From Phoronis australis (Eukaryota; Phoronida; Phoronidae), in NCBI GenBank assembly GCA_002633005.1, contig NMRA01000498.1:57668-121667 (forward strand): a DNA stretch of 64,000 nt, written 5' to 3'. The stretch's first letter is position 1. Each line of letters begins with the position of its first letter. The translations under genes were made by a program, and so were the position numbers. A model generated the notes under the pieces. That model saw only the letters and a program-made list of their open reading frames with translations, made no database searches and was not told the origin of the DNA. Of this stretch, positions 43,213 to 54,682 are shown one piece after another.

Positions 43213-45859
43213 ACTGTGTCTTAGTAAAGAATCAACAGCAGTTCACTAATAGGTAAATAGGCCAGCAAATGTGGTTTATCGATAATACAATTATGTGATA
43301 TTGACCCTCTAGATTATTTTCAGTTGTGCATGATCTAGCCATGAGTTTTAGTTTAATGAATGTCAGCCATTAACTTCAGTCAGTCACATTTAAGTACCCT
43401 ATAGCTTTCGACCAACTCTTCAGTGGCTTGCAACTTTTTTCAAGCGACTTCGACGATGGACAAAAATTCGACATTTCATGCTATAAACATTCCCACTAAA
43501 CAAGATTGGTCCTAACCCCGCTTGTCAAGGTAAACGGTGGGGTTTGGAAAATTTAACTAGACCGTATTCATCCACCTTGGCTGAGTCGCGCTCGGCTCAC
43601 GATCAAAAGGATGCTGCCAAGCTGCTCTATTCCGGATCTTGAGCGAGGATAATTGGCTTCGCTCATGCGGATATGATCAGCTGATTACAATCTAGCTAGC
43701 AGACTGTACTTTTTATTGAGAGAGTTTTATGTAGTTTTTACTGTAATATTTGAAAAGATGAGCGAAAACAACTATGAGTACAAATCGGCCCAGGATAAGA
43801 GATTTTGCAACACAGCAACACTCAAAATTACTTTCATTCGGCGTGAACGAATACAAAAATATAGGACCCAAGTTATTTAGATTTTGGAACACGTGCATTG
43901 CAATATTCAAAATACGTTTATTATGAATCTTACAAGCTATAAAACGACGTTTAATTTCATTGTGCTCAATCACTGTCATCCGTCAAATCGTCAATTTCCG
44001 AGATGTGATCTGCGGCGTGCGCGTATGTGTACAAGACACGTGATTGTTATGTTCCTGAAGTACGAAAATTAAGAAACTTTAGCATGCCGTTATTATTGAC
44101 AGAGACACGATAAACGAATTTGGATTTTGACTATAGTCTTGATACAGCGAGCTGGCTGACCACTGCGTCAGTGTCTCCGTTAGACCCAGAAATTTCATAC
44201 AGCCCGGGTAGTTCACCTCGTCCCCAACATGTAGATCGAGCCTTGGACTATTATACTCGGGAACCCAATGGTCGTCTGCCTAAGCATAAAACCGGCTTGT
44301 TGTCGTACTCACCCAATTGACCTATCGCCAGGATTATGACGGACGGCTTAATTGACCAATCAGAACGCAGCATTCTTGGCACACCTTCGTCTGTGTTTCC
44401 AAGCCGCCATCTTACCCAACAAACCACACTCAATCAAGTAAAACTTACTTTAGTCTATAGCTCAAGAAATTGTCTGCTAAGAATGGGGAAACGGTGTTGA
44501 TATGATGTGTGTAGCACCGATAGCCGTTATGCTGCTCCAAAATAATATCCCGTCATTTTTTGGCATGTCCTAAGCCGAAAATGATGTTGAAAAGCGTAAA
44601 CTATGAATCAAACTGTACGGCCACACGAGCAGCTGAACTTAGCGATGTTGCTTGATAACTCGAAGGCTATAATAAACACAAATATATTAGCTCCAAGATA
44701 CGCACTTTTCAGCTTGATGGCTATGGTGCAGGGCTATCTCAGATTTTGACTCCCGAGTTGGCTACATCTGGCCGACTTTGTCTCGGCACCTGCTGGATCT
44801 CAGCACTCTAGCGGTAGTCCCTGGAAATTGTTGTTTTCAAGGACATCTTTGTTTTATGTTATTTTTTATTTATTTCAACCTAATGGACATTATTTTGTTT
44901 CGTATCAGAGGTACATTTTTGTTATTCATAAACCGTCAGCTGGCATTCAATTGAACTTCTTTCCCGGTCAAAATTCATAGATTCAATCAGCACAGGGAAG
45001 GGCACTGGATTACTACCGGAACTCAAAGCCTTGGTCGAGCTGTTGTCACAAAAAATAAACTGTTGAATTACTTTTTGACGTGTACCTCTAGTATACACAA
45101 TGTCTGTAGAGTTAGAGAGAGCTCATTTTGGAGTTGTTCAAACATGATATTTAGATTTATGAAGCTTTAAAAAAGAATTTGAGTTATTTTGTAAATGCCC
45201 TATTTTTGCAACTACCACACCAGACTTCAGAGTTCAGTAACTAGGACCGGTAGCGGAAGAGGGGGGGCTCAGACCCCAGATCGCAGCGAAATCGTGTTCC
45301 TGTTTTTTTAGTCCACCGATAGATTTTCTGAACAGAAGGTCCAACGGTCTACATCCCTTACCTGGCCCCTGCAACTTTCGGGCCGCCTGTGCACATACAA
45401 TCGCACTTTGCCCAATTCCACGAGGCAACATATGTTGGCTACTCCTGTGGTATCCTAGATCCGCCACTGAATTCCAGACATTAATTTGACTTAGACACAG
45501 CCCTAGACCTACCGGAGCTACCTGTTTGCCTAGGACGAGATGAGTGTGTACCTGAGCTATGAACCTGAATTTTTTTATCAAAATATTTTGTTACAAGACT
45601 AGAAAAGCTATCGAGTCGATCTAGTCAGAGACTATAGTGCATGTGTTGTCTGTAATCTATGACCTACTTTACTCCAGGAGTCCCACCAGTTGTGACCTAC
45701 TTTTCATTTCGCGAAATTTAGCAGACGACAGAATAAAAATATTGGTGAATCTTCATTGATTTTATTCGAAAAATTATGAAATCTATGGAATCATACAGAT
45801 AATTCGACTTTAAGGTATCATACCCAGCTTTACATGAACATATCGTATCAGTGGCTTTG
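43213..45859. other. Mostly unique sequence, no certain gene
   Basis: Holds a YY1-like AAGATGGCGGC on the minus strand (44413-44403) followed by a short ATG frame of 16 codons (MAAWKHRRRC...), and a plus-strand frame at 44120-44320 rich in Ser and Pro that has no ATG and a stop just upstream. Either may mark a host promoter or first exon; neither has a recognisable domain. Confidence 0.3.
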
Positions 45860-46099
45860 TCATTTGTCAGGTGAAAGTGGCCCTGAGGCCGAGGGGTTCT
45901 TCAGATTTTTGCAGGCTCCTAGAGCACTTATTTTTTGATCGTCACCTTTACAAATTCCCATATCATGAACGTACGATTCACAGTCGAAAAGCAACGCCTC
46001 TTGTCTCTGTCGACGCGTTTTCAAATAGCAAATAGTGCAAAAACACTCATCGATTCCACCAGAAACGTCGTTTAGCGACAGTGTATTTGCCTCTGACAT
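45860..46099 (-). CDS. B-box-like ORF, possible first exon
   Basis: 79 codons from an ATG. MSEANTLSLNDVSG is followed by CFCTICYLKTRRQRQEALLF and DCESYVHDMGICKGDD. The spacing C-x2-C ... C ... C resembles the first B-box-type zinc finger at the N-terminus of invertebrate TRIM-like proteins, where CxxC is followed by an EAxxFCxxCxxYLCxxC block. Two expected cysteines are missing, so it is degenerate or another fold. The rest of a TRIM protein is not in the neighbourhood. Confidence 0.3.
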   Translation of the reverse strand: MSEANTLSLNDVSGGIDECFCTICYLKTRRQRQEALLFDCESYVHDMGICKGDDQKISALGACKNLKNPSASGPLSPDK

Positions 46100-46776
46100 C
46101 TTGTTCGAATGTCGGGTATCACGTGACTTTTCGCATAGGGGCAGAGCTTGCGATAGGTCAATTATTCCACTTCAAAGTTATGCTCTGCATAGAACTTGAT
46201 TTGACTCTCGCAAATCCATAGTATTAGTTGATTCAAAAGTTTTCTTATATTTATGCCGAGTTGTTTGAACTGTGCATTGCTTTTCGGCAGCCATTTTATA
46301 ATGACTCCGATGGTCGTCATATGCTGCCGCCTTTTGAAAGAACAGAAAACCACACAGAAAAAGGCCAAGAAAATAGTGGAAAGTGGTTTACAGCAATTCT
46401 ATTTCAACCACAAACTGTTTTACTTGTATGATATCGATTTTTAAATCGATTAAAATTGATTTAGAATTTCAGTTCTGGAAAATAAATCGCAATTGCTTTA
46501 TTCCAGATAGACCTTACTTATTTTCTATTTGTGTCCTCTTTATTTGACTTTTTGCTCTTGTTGTTCTCGACACCACTTATCTCTGTTGTTGTTTTTTTTC
46601 TTTATTTCAGTTTTTCTTCATTCTCTGTTAACACTTTGTCAGCCAAAACAGAACTGTAACCCTTTGAGACTTTGTCGGTGCAAGTTGATCATTGAACCTC
46701 AATACAATTGTTCCAATAAATTACCCAATATCATATTGTTTGGTTCTTTTCTCACCTTTAACAGGCTTCTGAAATC

Positions 46777-46799
46777 ATAAATAAATAAATAAATAAATA
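46777..46799 (+). repeat. (AAAT)n microsatellite
   Basis: Five to six tandem AAAT units. Ordinary simple repeat. Confidence 0.9.
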
Positions 46800-47434
46800 C
46801 CCAAGTTGTATTTGCATTTTATTGCTCAATCTCTTCTTTTATTTTTGATTATGTCATGCTGCGTTGTATGTAACAATGCAATATAGTGAAATAAAGTCAA
46901 TGTTTTACTTTATTGGTGGCCATTCTCTATCAATTCATGATCAATTCAAGTATTTTAACTTTCTTCAAATAAATTCAAAATGCTTTAACCAAAAATTTCA
47001 ACATAAATTTTGAGCTCAGCACTTCGTTTTGCAATAAAAAACAAGTGGACAATATTTTGATGACCAAGGCGTGGGCCGAAACTGTTAAGCACCCAGCGTG
47101 TTCCATTTGTCTGCTGCGTTTTTCCTTTGGCCTAACAGGTGTCGGTTAGTGGCTGGGACAAATAGATACATTGCATAAACAATCTCTTGAGTTGTTTTTT
47201 GTGCCGTCTGAAGAAAATTTAATTTCGAAAATATCTTCTGAAAATGAGCAAAAAAGTGCATTAGTAAAATCTACAAGTTTTTAAGTGGTCTCAAAAAAAC
47301 AATCGGTAAATGCATTAACTTTAGTCTCAGTTCTTCCATGCATGTTTCTCCCGAGAGGTTAGTACCTAACGCGTAGAGGAGCACTCCAAATTGGAACGCT
47401 AAGTCCCGCGTGGCTGCGCTGCACGCGAAAGAAG

Positions 47435-47530
47435 ATGGCGGATGACCTTTGGAGCCTGACGACGATAGGTATCCGGACTATAATACTCCACGGTAGAGCT
47501 AACAACCGTCGGCCTGTGCACACAAAATCT
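47435..47530 (+). CDS. Candidate first coding exon at a YY1-like start
   Basis: ATG in the context AAGATGGCGGATG, in a locally CpG-rich stretch (CCGCG, GCACGCGAAA). It opens 32 codons (MADDLWSLTTIGIRTIILHG...) and runs exactly into a consensus donor, AATCT|GTGAGT, at 47531, phase 0. The combination of start context, CpG content and donor is what a housekeeping first exon looks like. No protein family was recognised and no second exon could be assigned. Confidence 0.3.
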
Positions 47531-47531
47531 G

Positions 47532-48930
47532 TGAGTTAACCAGCACTCACCTTGCGCGTTGCAGCCGTTTAAGTGAAAAATAATCTAGTAAACGCCATTT
47601 TCTTGCAAAATCATCCACCTTTTCTAACAAAAAAGTCTGTCGTCGATGACCCGCACATGCACGCTCACTCACTCTCATACGCAGACAAACTTCAAAACAA
47701 ACGTCACGTGACAACAACATGTGTGCTCATCCAGAGATTTTTCTCGTGTTGTGGGGTACGATGTAGCACAGATTTGGACTTAGTCGCAATTAATCTGGAC
47801 TCCACATGAACTTTAAAATTTGTAAAACATAAGGAAGATTTCAGGTAATTTGTTGAGTCGAAACTATATTTTTATTAAAGAGTTCAAGTTTTCCCATTGA
47901 CGATCGCGATTCAGCGACGCATCAGTCGGCAAGTTTTCGCCCTGTGATGAGCACAATTTTTTGAAAAATTATCATAATTTAACAACGGAAGTTGATAGCA
48001 ATGCACCACAATTTTGTAGAAAGACTGTCATAGGCTACAAATACGTCACAGAGCGTAAATTTGATGAATCCTAGCTTCCAATTTTACCCATTTGGGAAAC
48101 CGGGTTTCAACTGCAGTAGGCTACAATAAGCATCCCCTCCCTGTGAAATGAATTTTTCTAAGCTTTTATTAGAGTCAATACAGTATAAAGCTTTCCACTA
48201 AGGCTAGGTGATGCTACAACACTATTCTTTGTTGCATTAGTAACTGGTCTTGGCTAATTATCATTTTATGGCCTGGTCATCCATTCAGCCAAAAGTAGTT
48301 CCAGAGGTGGCTTATCAGCCAATTATTCACGCATGCTGGCTCACAATAGAAGCCTGATAAGAGTGAAGGTGGATAAATGTGGTGTTCCTACAGTTTCTTG
48401 TGGTAGTGGATGTGTTCAGGACATGAATGTCAACTGTAAGTATGTACCTAGAGTATTGATATCCTCCTCAGCTGCTCGCATCACCGCCACTTGTATGGGC
48501 TGGTTCATAGAGAACTCCTCCACCGCCTTTTCCAATGTGCTCCCACTGCTGCAATGTAAGGTGCTGTCCCTCGGCCATCTGCATGTTTCCGACTCTTGTC
48601 TTTGCTCACATCCAGAACAGCCTTACCAAACAAAGCTTCCTAAAAGTGACCAAATGGCATATGGTTATGTTTGAGTTTCAATTGATGAATGGGATACTAA
48701 CTCATGTTAATTGCATTCAAATTCGCAGAACAGAAACCAAGCTCTGCCCTGTGGTCCAGCTAAATAAATGGTTGTAGCAGTGTACTCAGAACTCTCAAAT
48801 AAGTTTCTAAAGAATTACTTTAATTAATGACACTTGTGGGGGATAACAACGGATGGATATGTCAAAGAAAAATGAGAGAATGTCAATGCTGCATTGTGTT
48901 AAATACAAGATACGCATAACATGCCAAACA
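47532..48930. other. No certain gene
   Basis: A 113-codon plus frame (48333-48674) and shorter minus frames (such as LEKAVEEFSMNQPIQVAVM near 48525) overlap here; the minus-strand reading has the more protein-like composition, but there is no intact gene. Confidence 0.3.
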
Positions 48931-48939
48931 CTATCTTAC

Positions 48940-49440
48940 AAATAGACAAATCATATATAACTTTCTCATTCTATCGTGGCTCACATATGGAATAACTATT
49001 TGGGCATTTGGAGATTGCACCAGGTTAAAAATGTTATCAAAAAGGCTATACAAAATGTCAACAAATCTCCATTTTTTGCTCAATTTGCAAAACTCTACAA
49101 GTAGTTCACTTAGAAAATATACTTACATTCTTTTGCTTAAAGTTTGGCTAAAAATATATAAACAACACCGACAACTTCCTGGTTACATTACTAATAATAC
49201 AAACTATCAGCCACCATGTACTATGTCTCCAACGAAAGAACATCGTCTGTGGGTCCTTACACACTCAAGACTGTTACACCTCCGTGAATCACAGGCAGGT
49301 GCGGTTATCCCATCCATCAGCCATACACGCTTTGAGAACCTTGACGTCATCACTCAAGCCATTAAGAGCAATTGTTCGCAATGGACCAGGCAGAGGGTGA
49401 TAAACGCTATGTCACAGATTCTCTTTATATTTTCTCAGTG
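48940..49440 (+). pseudogene. Non-LTR retrotransposon RT C-terminal relic, copy 2
   Basis: Reads LILSWLTYGITIWAFGD, TRLKMLSKR and then, in another frame, a KYTYILLLKVWLKIYKQHRQ block followed by LPGYI. It matches the relic at 17041-17440 almost word for word in the first part, including the flanking nucleotides. The continuous frame 49031-49477 is partly chance. Confidence 0.6.
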
Positions 49441-49479
49441 TGATTACACTGGCCCTACTGACTCCAGACCCATGTGACT

Positions 49480-49765
49480 GCTTGTCATCATGACCCGACT
49501 CAACAGTTGCAACAGTTTTATCAACATGATCACCAGACCTTTCACAATACTCTTTAAGCATGTTTACACGGCAAACTCTGCTTTCCTTACCACGGTCAGT
49601 TTCCTCTCCACCACATACGGTCCAGAAAATTCAGAATTCAAAGAATCCCCAGGCAATCGCAATAGAGCCGCAACACTTTGTCTTTCACAGTTTTTTCCTT
49701 CACATTCATCAGCTGATTCCTTATGGTGTTAACGTGGCCCCTCAAAGATTTAACTCCATCTGAGA
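49480..49765 (-). pseudogene. Gmr1-like integrase C-terminal fragment
   Basis: The minus strand gives VAALLRLPGDSLNSEFSGPY then VVERKLT, and in the next frame NMLKEYCERSGDHVDK. This is the C-terminal region of gypsy integrases of the Gmr1-like kind (VLxLLPxPGxxLxxxFSGPYxVxRK ... VNMLKxY). It probably belongs to the element whose integrase core lies at 51.5-52.3 kb, in the same orientation and correct order, separated by insertions. Confidence 0.6.
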
Positions 49766-49909
49766 ACCCTAGCACAAAAGTTAACGTTATCCTGTTGTCC
49801 CTCCCGTTGTCAAGCTGTGCGTTGTGTGGCCTGATCTCGCGATGGTCTGCCTATGGAATGACCAATCAGGATAACCACATCACTTTAACACTAACTCAGC
49901 ATTGATGGC

Positions 49910-50245
49910 CTCCTGATTGGTCATACTCGGACCCAGGATGCAAGGAATCATATATTGGTGAAACCAAACAAGCCCTAAAAAATTGGATCAGCCAACCTCG
50001 CAGGCCCAGTTACGGAGATTGTTATGATTCGGTGGTATTCTTCCATATGGCTAGTACAGACCATTCTTTCTCCATGGAAGATGTCACTATTCTAGATAGC
50101 GAAGAAAACTGGTTCAGGCGAGGGCTTAAGGAGGCAATATATGAGAGTGTGGAGAATTCCAGTTTAAACATGCAGACATGCTATCCAAGCTGTAGGACTC
50201 TCCACTTGTTAGATGACAGTCCTGGTGGTGAATCTTTGAACTACA
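49910..50245 (+). pseudogene. Penelope-like element GIY-YIG fragment
   Basis: Reads GCKESYIGETKQALKNWISQ, then DHSFSMEDVTILDSEENWFR and RGLKEAIYESVENSSLN, the second half of the GIY-YIG domain and the usual C-terminus of Penelope-like proteins. The frame is open for over 100 codons without the RT. A separate copy from the fragments at 28 and 36.6 kb and from a different subfamily. Confidence 0.7.
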
Positions 50246-50844
50246 CACACTGTATTGCGACAGTGTACTTGCTGGTCACAGTCTCTGGTGACGCAACACT
50301 TGCAGGCAGTTTCTTCTACTCATGATTCTTCTCACTGATCACAGTCTCTGGCTGGTGATGCAACACTTCAGGGAGTATCTTACTACCCACGATGCAAGTG
50401 ACAAGCTCCCCTGTTCGTTAACCCTTGCCCTTGCCAAGATCCTCTCTAGAATCTTCCACAAGATGGCTCTGTTGTACAATTTCCTCTGTAGACTATAGCA
50501 AGTCTTTTAGTTTCAACTATTATAGCGCATTTGAATATCCTCTAAATTACAGCCCATATTATAATAGTCTACTTATTTAGCAATTGGCTAATAAAAACCA
50601 TATGATCTTATCTAATCATATCATTGGCTGTTACAATTTGCTCTCAGAAATTTCTAGAATCTTTAGAGAGCTTTAACCCTAGAACCAAAGTAGTAAACAC
50701 CATCTAAAATTAGATTTTGACAGTTAAAATACATGTCAACAAGTTTGACCCCATTATCTAAAGGGACGGTTACAATGCACAAATTTTGGGCAACTCATAA
50801 TGGATTTATTCTTACTAATTATTGAATCAATATTTATTCTGACA
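50246..50844. other. No gene; possible LTR-like stretch
   Basis: On the minus strand, sequence from 50849 begins TGTCAGAATA, as does the LTR at 13872. No matching end, TATA box or polypurine tract was found, so it is only a possibility. Confidence 0.25.
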
Positions 50845-51465
50845 CTCACTAGTATAGTCTTTTAGTGACTGGAAGTTCAGTTTACAACTTTGGCTGGTTT
50901 AAGTTCGTGATGTCTTCAGTCCCGCCGCGATGGGCCTGATCGGGTTCCGAGCCATTGGTGGGGATAGCAAGCATTTTGTGTGTTTAGAACTGAAAAAAAA
51001 TCACAAGTCTAAAATTACAACACACAAGTATGTTCTCCTGTCTGTATTTCATGGACGAATAATTTAAATTTAACACTGAACAGACCCCAAACTGCAGCGA
51101 CCGAGCTTGGTAAATTGGCCTACCGAACTTTGTAGGCTATATGGTACTTTCAAATAACTAAAATCCGTAACAGCGAAATAAAATAACATGTTTGTTTAAT
51201 AACTCAATGTATTTGTAAGGGTTAAACATTGAATATTGATGATTTATTAGTGTAAAATGATGAATTCAAGCAATAAGCTGACACCAGTAAGCGTGTTGTG
51301 AACTGCTGAACAGACTGCATTTGAACCTCTGACGTCATTGGTTAATTTCAACACCTACGTCTGCCGTCAGGTGTCACGTAAAAGAGCTGTACTTACTGTT
51401 ATTGAGTGGAACTACTTATTTAAATTGATACAAAGTAGGTTGTTTTTTTGGGTGGCAATCTCCTT
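50845..51465 (-). repeat. Dispersed 0.6-kb repeat, copy 2
   Basis: Inverted copy of 9565-10155 with the same limits (minus strand AAGGAGATTGCCACCC ... ACTATACTAGTGAG). It abuts the integrase at 51467 and cuts it after ...ELVFGPL, so it was inserted into the gypsy element. Confidence 0.75.
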
Positions 51466-51466
51466 A

Positions 51467-52260
51467 AGCGGACCAAAAACCAACTCAAATGGGCAGTAAC
51501 CCAAAGAATGCTGTACTGTTTCCTTGTACGCGAACAGTAAAAATGAATCACCATCATCCCAATTCTAGTCACGATACAAACAGTAAGGACTTAACATCAT
51601 CTTAAAAGTTTGATGCAACCTTTTAAGAGCACCTTGAGATTCAGAGTGATAAGTGCTGGAAACGCGTTGGTCAATTTTTAACAAATACATCACCTGTTGA
51701 AATAGGCCAGACATAAAGTTTGACCCTTGGTCAGATTGAATTGATTTAGGAAGGCCAATTGAAGTAAAAAACTTTACGAAAGCATTTACTACCTCTGATG
51801 CATTTATTTTCCTTAACGGAACAGCTTCAGAAAAACATGTGGAAATGCACATTATTGTCAATAAATACTGGTTCCCCATTTTTGTTTTTGGCAATGGACC
51901 TACACAATCTACAATGACATGACTAAATGGCTCTCCAAATGCCGGAATTGGGTTTAAAAGAGCCTTAGGGATATCTTGATTTGGCTTTCCCACGAACTGG
52001 CACACATAACAAGTTCTACAAAAATTCCTAACATCTCTTTTGATACCGGGCCAAAAGAAATGACTCAGAACACAATCTTTGGTCTTATTAATTCCAAAGT
52101 GACCACCCATAGGTCCTTCATGCGCCAAATACAGTACCTCCCGGCGGTATTCTCTAGGTAATACTAGCTGGTGCACTACATGCCAAGAATCAGCAGAAGA
52201 AACGTCAGATGGTCTCCATTTATGCATCAAGAGACAATTTTTCAGATAACAGACAGCAAC
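51467..52260 (-). pseudogene. Gmr1-like integrase
   Basis: The open frame 52230-51565 starts MMHKWRPSDVSSADSW and has the zinc-binding HHCC region (H in YLAHEGPMGGHFG, CRTCYVCQFVGK). The DDE core follows: HVIVDCVGPLP (first Asp), SIQSDQGSNFMSG (second Asp) and YHSESQGALKRLHQ, where the expected catalytic Glu of QGALERxHQ is Lys. The enzyme is therefore dead even before its truncation at 51467. It would have inserted the element cDNA. Confidence 0.85.
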
Positions 52261-52528
52261 TTGATCAGCCTCATCTTCCGAAAGAGCCTGACTTGATACA
52301 CCAACGCTAAGTCATCATCACGCTCACGTTCCATAAGCTTAGAGCACGAATACTTACCAACAGAATCAGACACACCCTCAAACTGATGAACTAGGAAAGT
52401 ATCTGACAAATCAAAATTATAATCCACATCACACTCAATTTCCTGAACTGCCTTAGCCTTAGCTCTAGTAAGTACACAAGACGATGTTGAATTATCACAA
52501 TCATCAACAGGGATAGGTTCATCGACCA

Positions 52529-52783
52529 TCACAGGTTTAACAGCCACATAACATCATTTCCTGACAACAGATTTATACCGCGAACGGGCAAATGAGGCAT
52601 AACACCTACAGAAATGGGGCCTGTAAACAAATCTGATGTGAGAAAAACCTCATGCTGAGGTGCACTGATGCTACCACCAATGCCAGAAAGGGAAACTTGA
52701 ATTTCAGAGGAGATAAGCTCAGACAAAGGAACGACGCCCTCTAGCAACAAAGTCTGAGCAGAAGCAGTAACCCGCAAAATCAT
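52529..52783 (-). pseudogene. Gmr1-like protease, active site lost
   Basis: The frame reads MILRVTASAQTLLLEG, aligned to the usual LRDTGAxQ: the catalytic Asp-Thr-Gly is now Val-Thr-Ala. The rest, LFTGPISVGVMPHLPVRGIN and LLSGNDV, matches the flap and GxDL region of this lineage. Inactive by substitution. Confidence 0.7.
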
Positions 52784-53039
52784 GACAGGCCAACGGGTAG
52801 ACTTATCTCAGTCACAAAGACAAAAACCTCAGCAGAAAATGGGTAAAATACTCCACAGAACCCGAAACACCACTAAAGGCCTCATCCACCCAAAATTTGT
52901 GAGCTAAATCATCGGGGAGAATACTAACCTTAGACAGCGAATTCTGAGAAATAGATTTTTTCAACTGCACATTAACGTTGGACTGAGAAACAGTCACAGC
53001 AGTAGACATTTCCTTATACCATTTTTTCTTTTTTAACTT

Positions 53040-53806
53040 AGGACAATTAGCTATTAAGTGACCACTTGTTTTGAATGACATACAGGACCAGAACTTTTGA
53101 AACTCGAACGATCGGCAAACCCTGCCTTGGTATCAACTTTCCCACCTGAGGAAATTTCATTGTTCATTTCAGGTCTACTGTCAACATCATAGCTACCATC
53201 AACATTGTTAGAAACTCGCCATTTGTCAAGCCAGATCTCTAGCTCCCAACAAAATTCAACAAATTTGCTTATCATTCTTTTTCCAGCTACAAAATTTTTG
53301 ATGATATGCCTCCAGAACAAGCTCATAAGCTCTTAAAATTGCAGCGTTCAAATAATCATAGTCGTGAGCTTTCTCAGGTGGCAAAGAGGTGTACGTTTTC
53401 TGGGCCTTTCCAGTCAAAACACTTTGCAACAAAATCGTCTATTTCTTTTTTGGCCACTCAACAGACATGGCAACTTTCTCAAAGCACTGCATGGAAATAC
53501 TGGTCGACGTCCTTCTGAAATGGGGAACCATTCTACAATATTTGTTAACATCAAAATTGCCCTTCAATTTTTCTTTTTGTAACTCATTACTTTGCCTTCT
53601 CCATTTCCTTTTGCAATAATATTTTCTCTCTCTCAAGCGCTAACTGTTGTTGCTGTAACTCTAACTCACTCTCAAACTTCAACTTCTCAAATGACAGTTG
53701 TAGTTGAATCTTCTCAATTTCTGTTTCACTCTGAACCCCTGCAGGGGGTGGTACTTGATCAAGAACATCATAAGTTAACAAATCTTTGTCTAAAAATGTT
53801 GACAAA
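53040..53806 (-). pseudogene. Gmr1-like Gag, frameshifted
   Basis: Starts with a coiled-coil region (EIEKIQLQLSFEKLKFESEL, EREKILLQKEMEKAK), continues in other frames with FDVNKYCRMVPHF and FEKVAMSVEWP, the conserved capsid start of this family, then FVEFCWELEIWLDKW and a zinc knuckle CMSFKTSGHLIANC whose second Cys is Phe. At least three frames are needed. Confidence 0.75.
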
Positions 53807-54222
53807 TCATTCTCAGGATTTCACTTTTGCATATAGCCGTCTTTGTAGCAAGACGTATTTTGCCACCAATCGCTACCAAATATGACATTTTGAGCTTCGA
53901 TAAACAAGCAAAAGTAGGATTTGCATAAAAGTTGTCGACATCCACTGTAACACAATGGGCAAGCAGTCACAATCAACATGAGACCAGTCACAATCAACTT
54001 CAAAGCCACCCAATTTAGTAAGACAATGCTGAATACACTTTCTGTTGAATATGTCACACACTTGGCAAAAGAGGGTCACCACTGACAGACTGAACCCAAA
54101 CTACCAACAGAATGAATTTAAGCTCTTAACTCTAACAATCTGTACTAAACTCATAACTTTAACAGTCTGAAATAAAATCATAAGTCTTTCCACTGACACT
54201 CTCTAAATTTTTCCTAGGTATC

Positions 54223-54242
54223 GGGGAGGGGGGGAGGGGGGG
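54223..54242 (+). other. G-tract, possible G-quadruplex
   Basis: Three adjacent runs of 4, 7 and 7 G separated by single A. Long runs can supply four G-tracts. It lies in sequence without other features. Confidence 0.5.
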
Positions 54243-54682
54243 TAAAATACACGTAAATAACCCTTTTCAGTTATCTTGATCAAAATTGAACATCTATTAA
54301 ACTATTTACAAACATGTTGACAAGTTACATAAAACTTGAGACCTGAAGATAGGGTTGAATGTCAGCACCAACACTTGAGACTTGTGTTAGCTTCAGTCTT
54401 CATCACCAAGCCATCATCACGCATTCCACAGACTAAACCAAAATAATATATTTCTATGCACTAGACGCTATTGTCCACACCTTTGCAAAGGCTTGCCACA
54501 TTAATAAAAATAATGCTCAGTACTTTGAAATTATATAAACAAAACATAGCAAAGTCCAGCCTTAATGTTCATATGACAATTCATCACACACACTTCACTC
54601 ACCATCGCCGACCAACTAGAACTCTGGAATAAACTCAAAACTGCCCCTTGGGGAATACCCAACACATCTCATTAATAGATGA

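Larger units (their letters stand above)
51467..53806 (-). mobile_element. Gmr1-like Ty3/gypsy element, gag-pro-IN, truncated
   Basis: Minus-strand order: Gag (53806-53040), protease (52783-52529), a linker, then integrase (52260-51467). There is no RT between protease and integrase. In Gmr1-like elements, described from deuterostomes, integrase lies upstream of RT as in Ty1/copia. The linker reads directly into the integrase N-terminus (CYLKNCLLMHKWRPSD) as in that lineage, so RT was probably never here. The downstream part is cut by the 0.6-kb repeat. Confidence 0.75.

Noticed and set aside
45234-45581. 115-codon minus-strand frame
   Set aside because: No start context, no domain and no protein-like pattern; probably chance.
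48333-48674. 113-codon plus-strand ORF
   Set aside because: The start is not ATG, the complementary strand has equally long protein-like stretches, and no family was recognised. Kept only as uncertain sequence.
52240-52530. Deletion of RT between protease and integrase
   Set aside because: The linker runs on into the integrase N-terminus as in Gmr1-like elements, in which RT lies after integrase; a deletion need not be invoked.
53873-54082. Cys-rich minus-strand frames upstream of the Gmr1-like Gag
   Set aside because: Overlapping frames with opposite properties and no zinc-finger spacing; likely the element leader.
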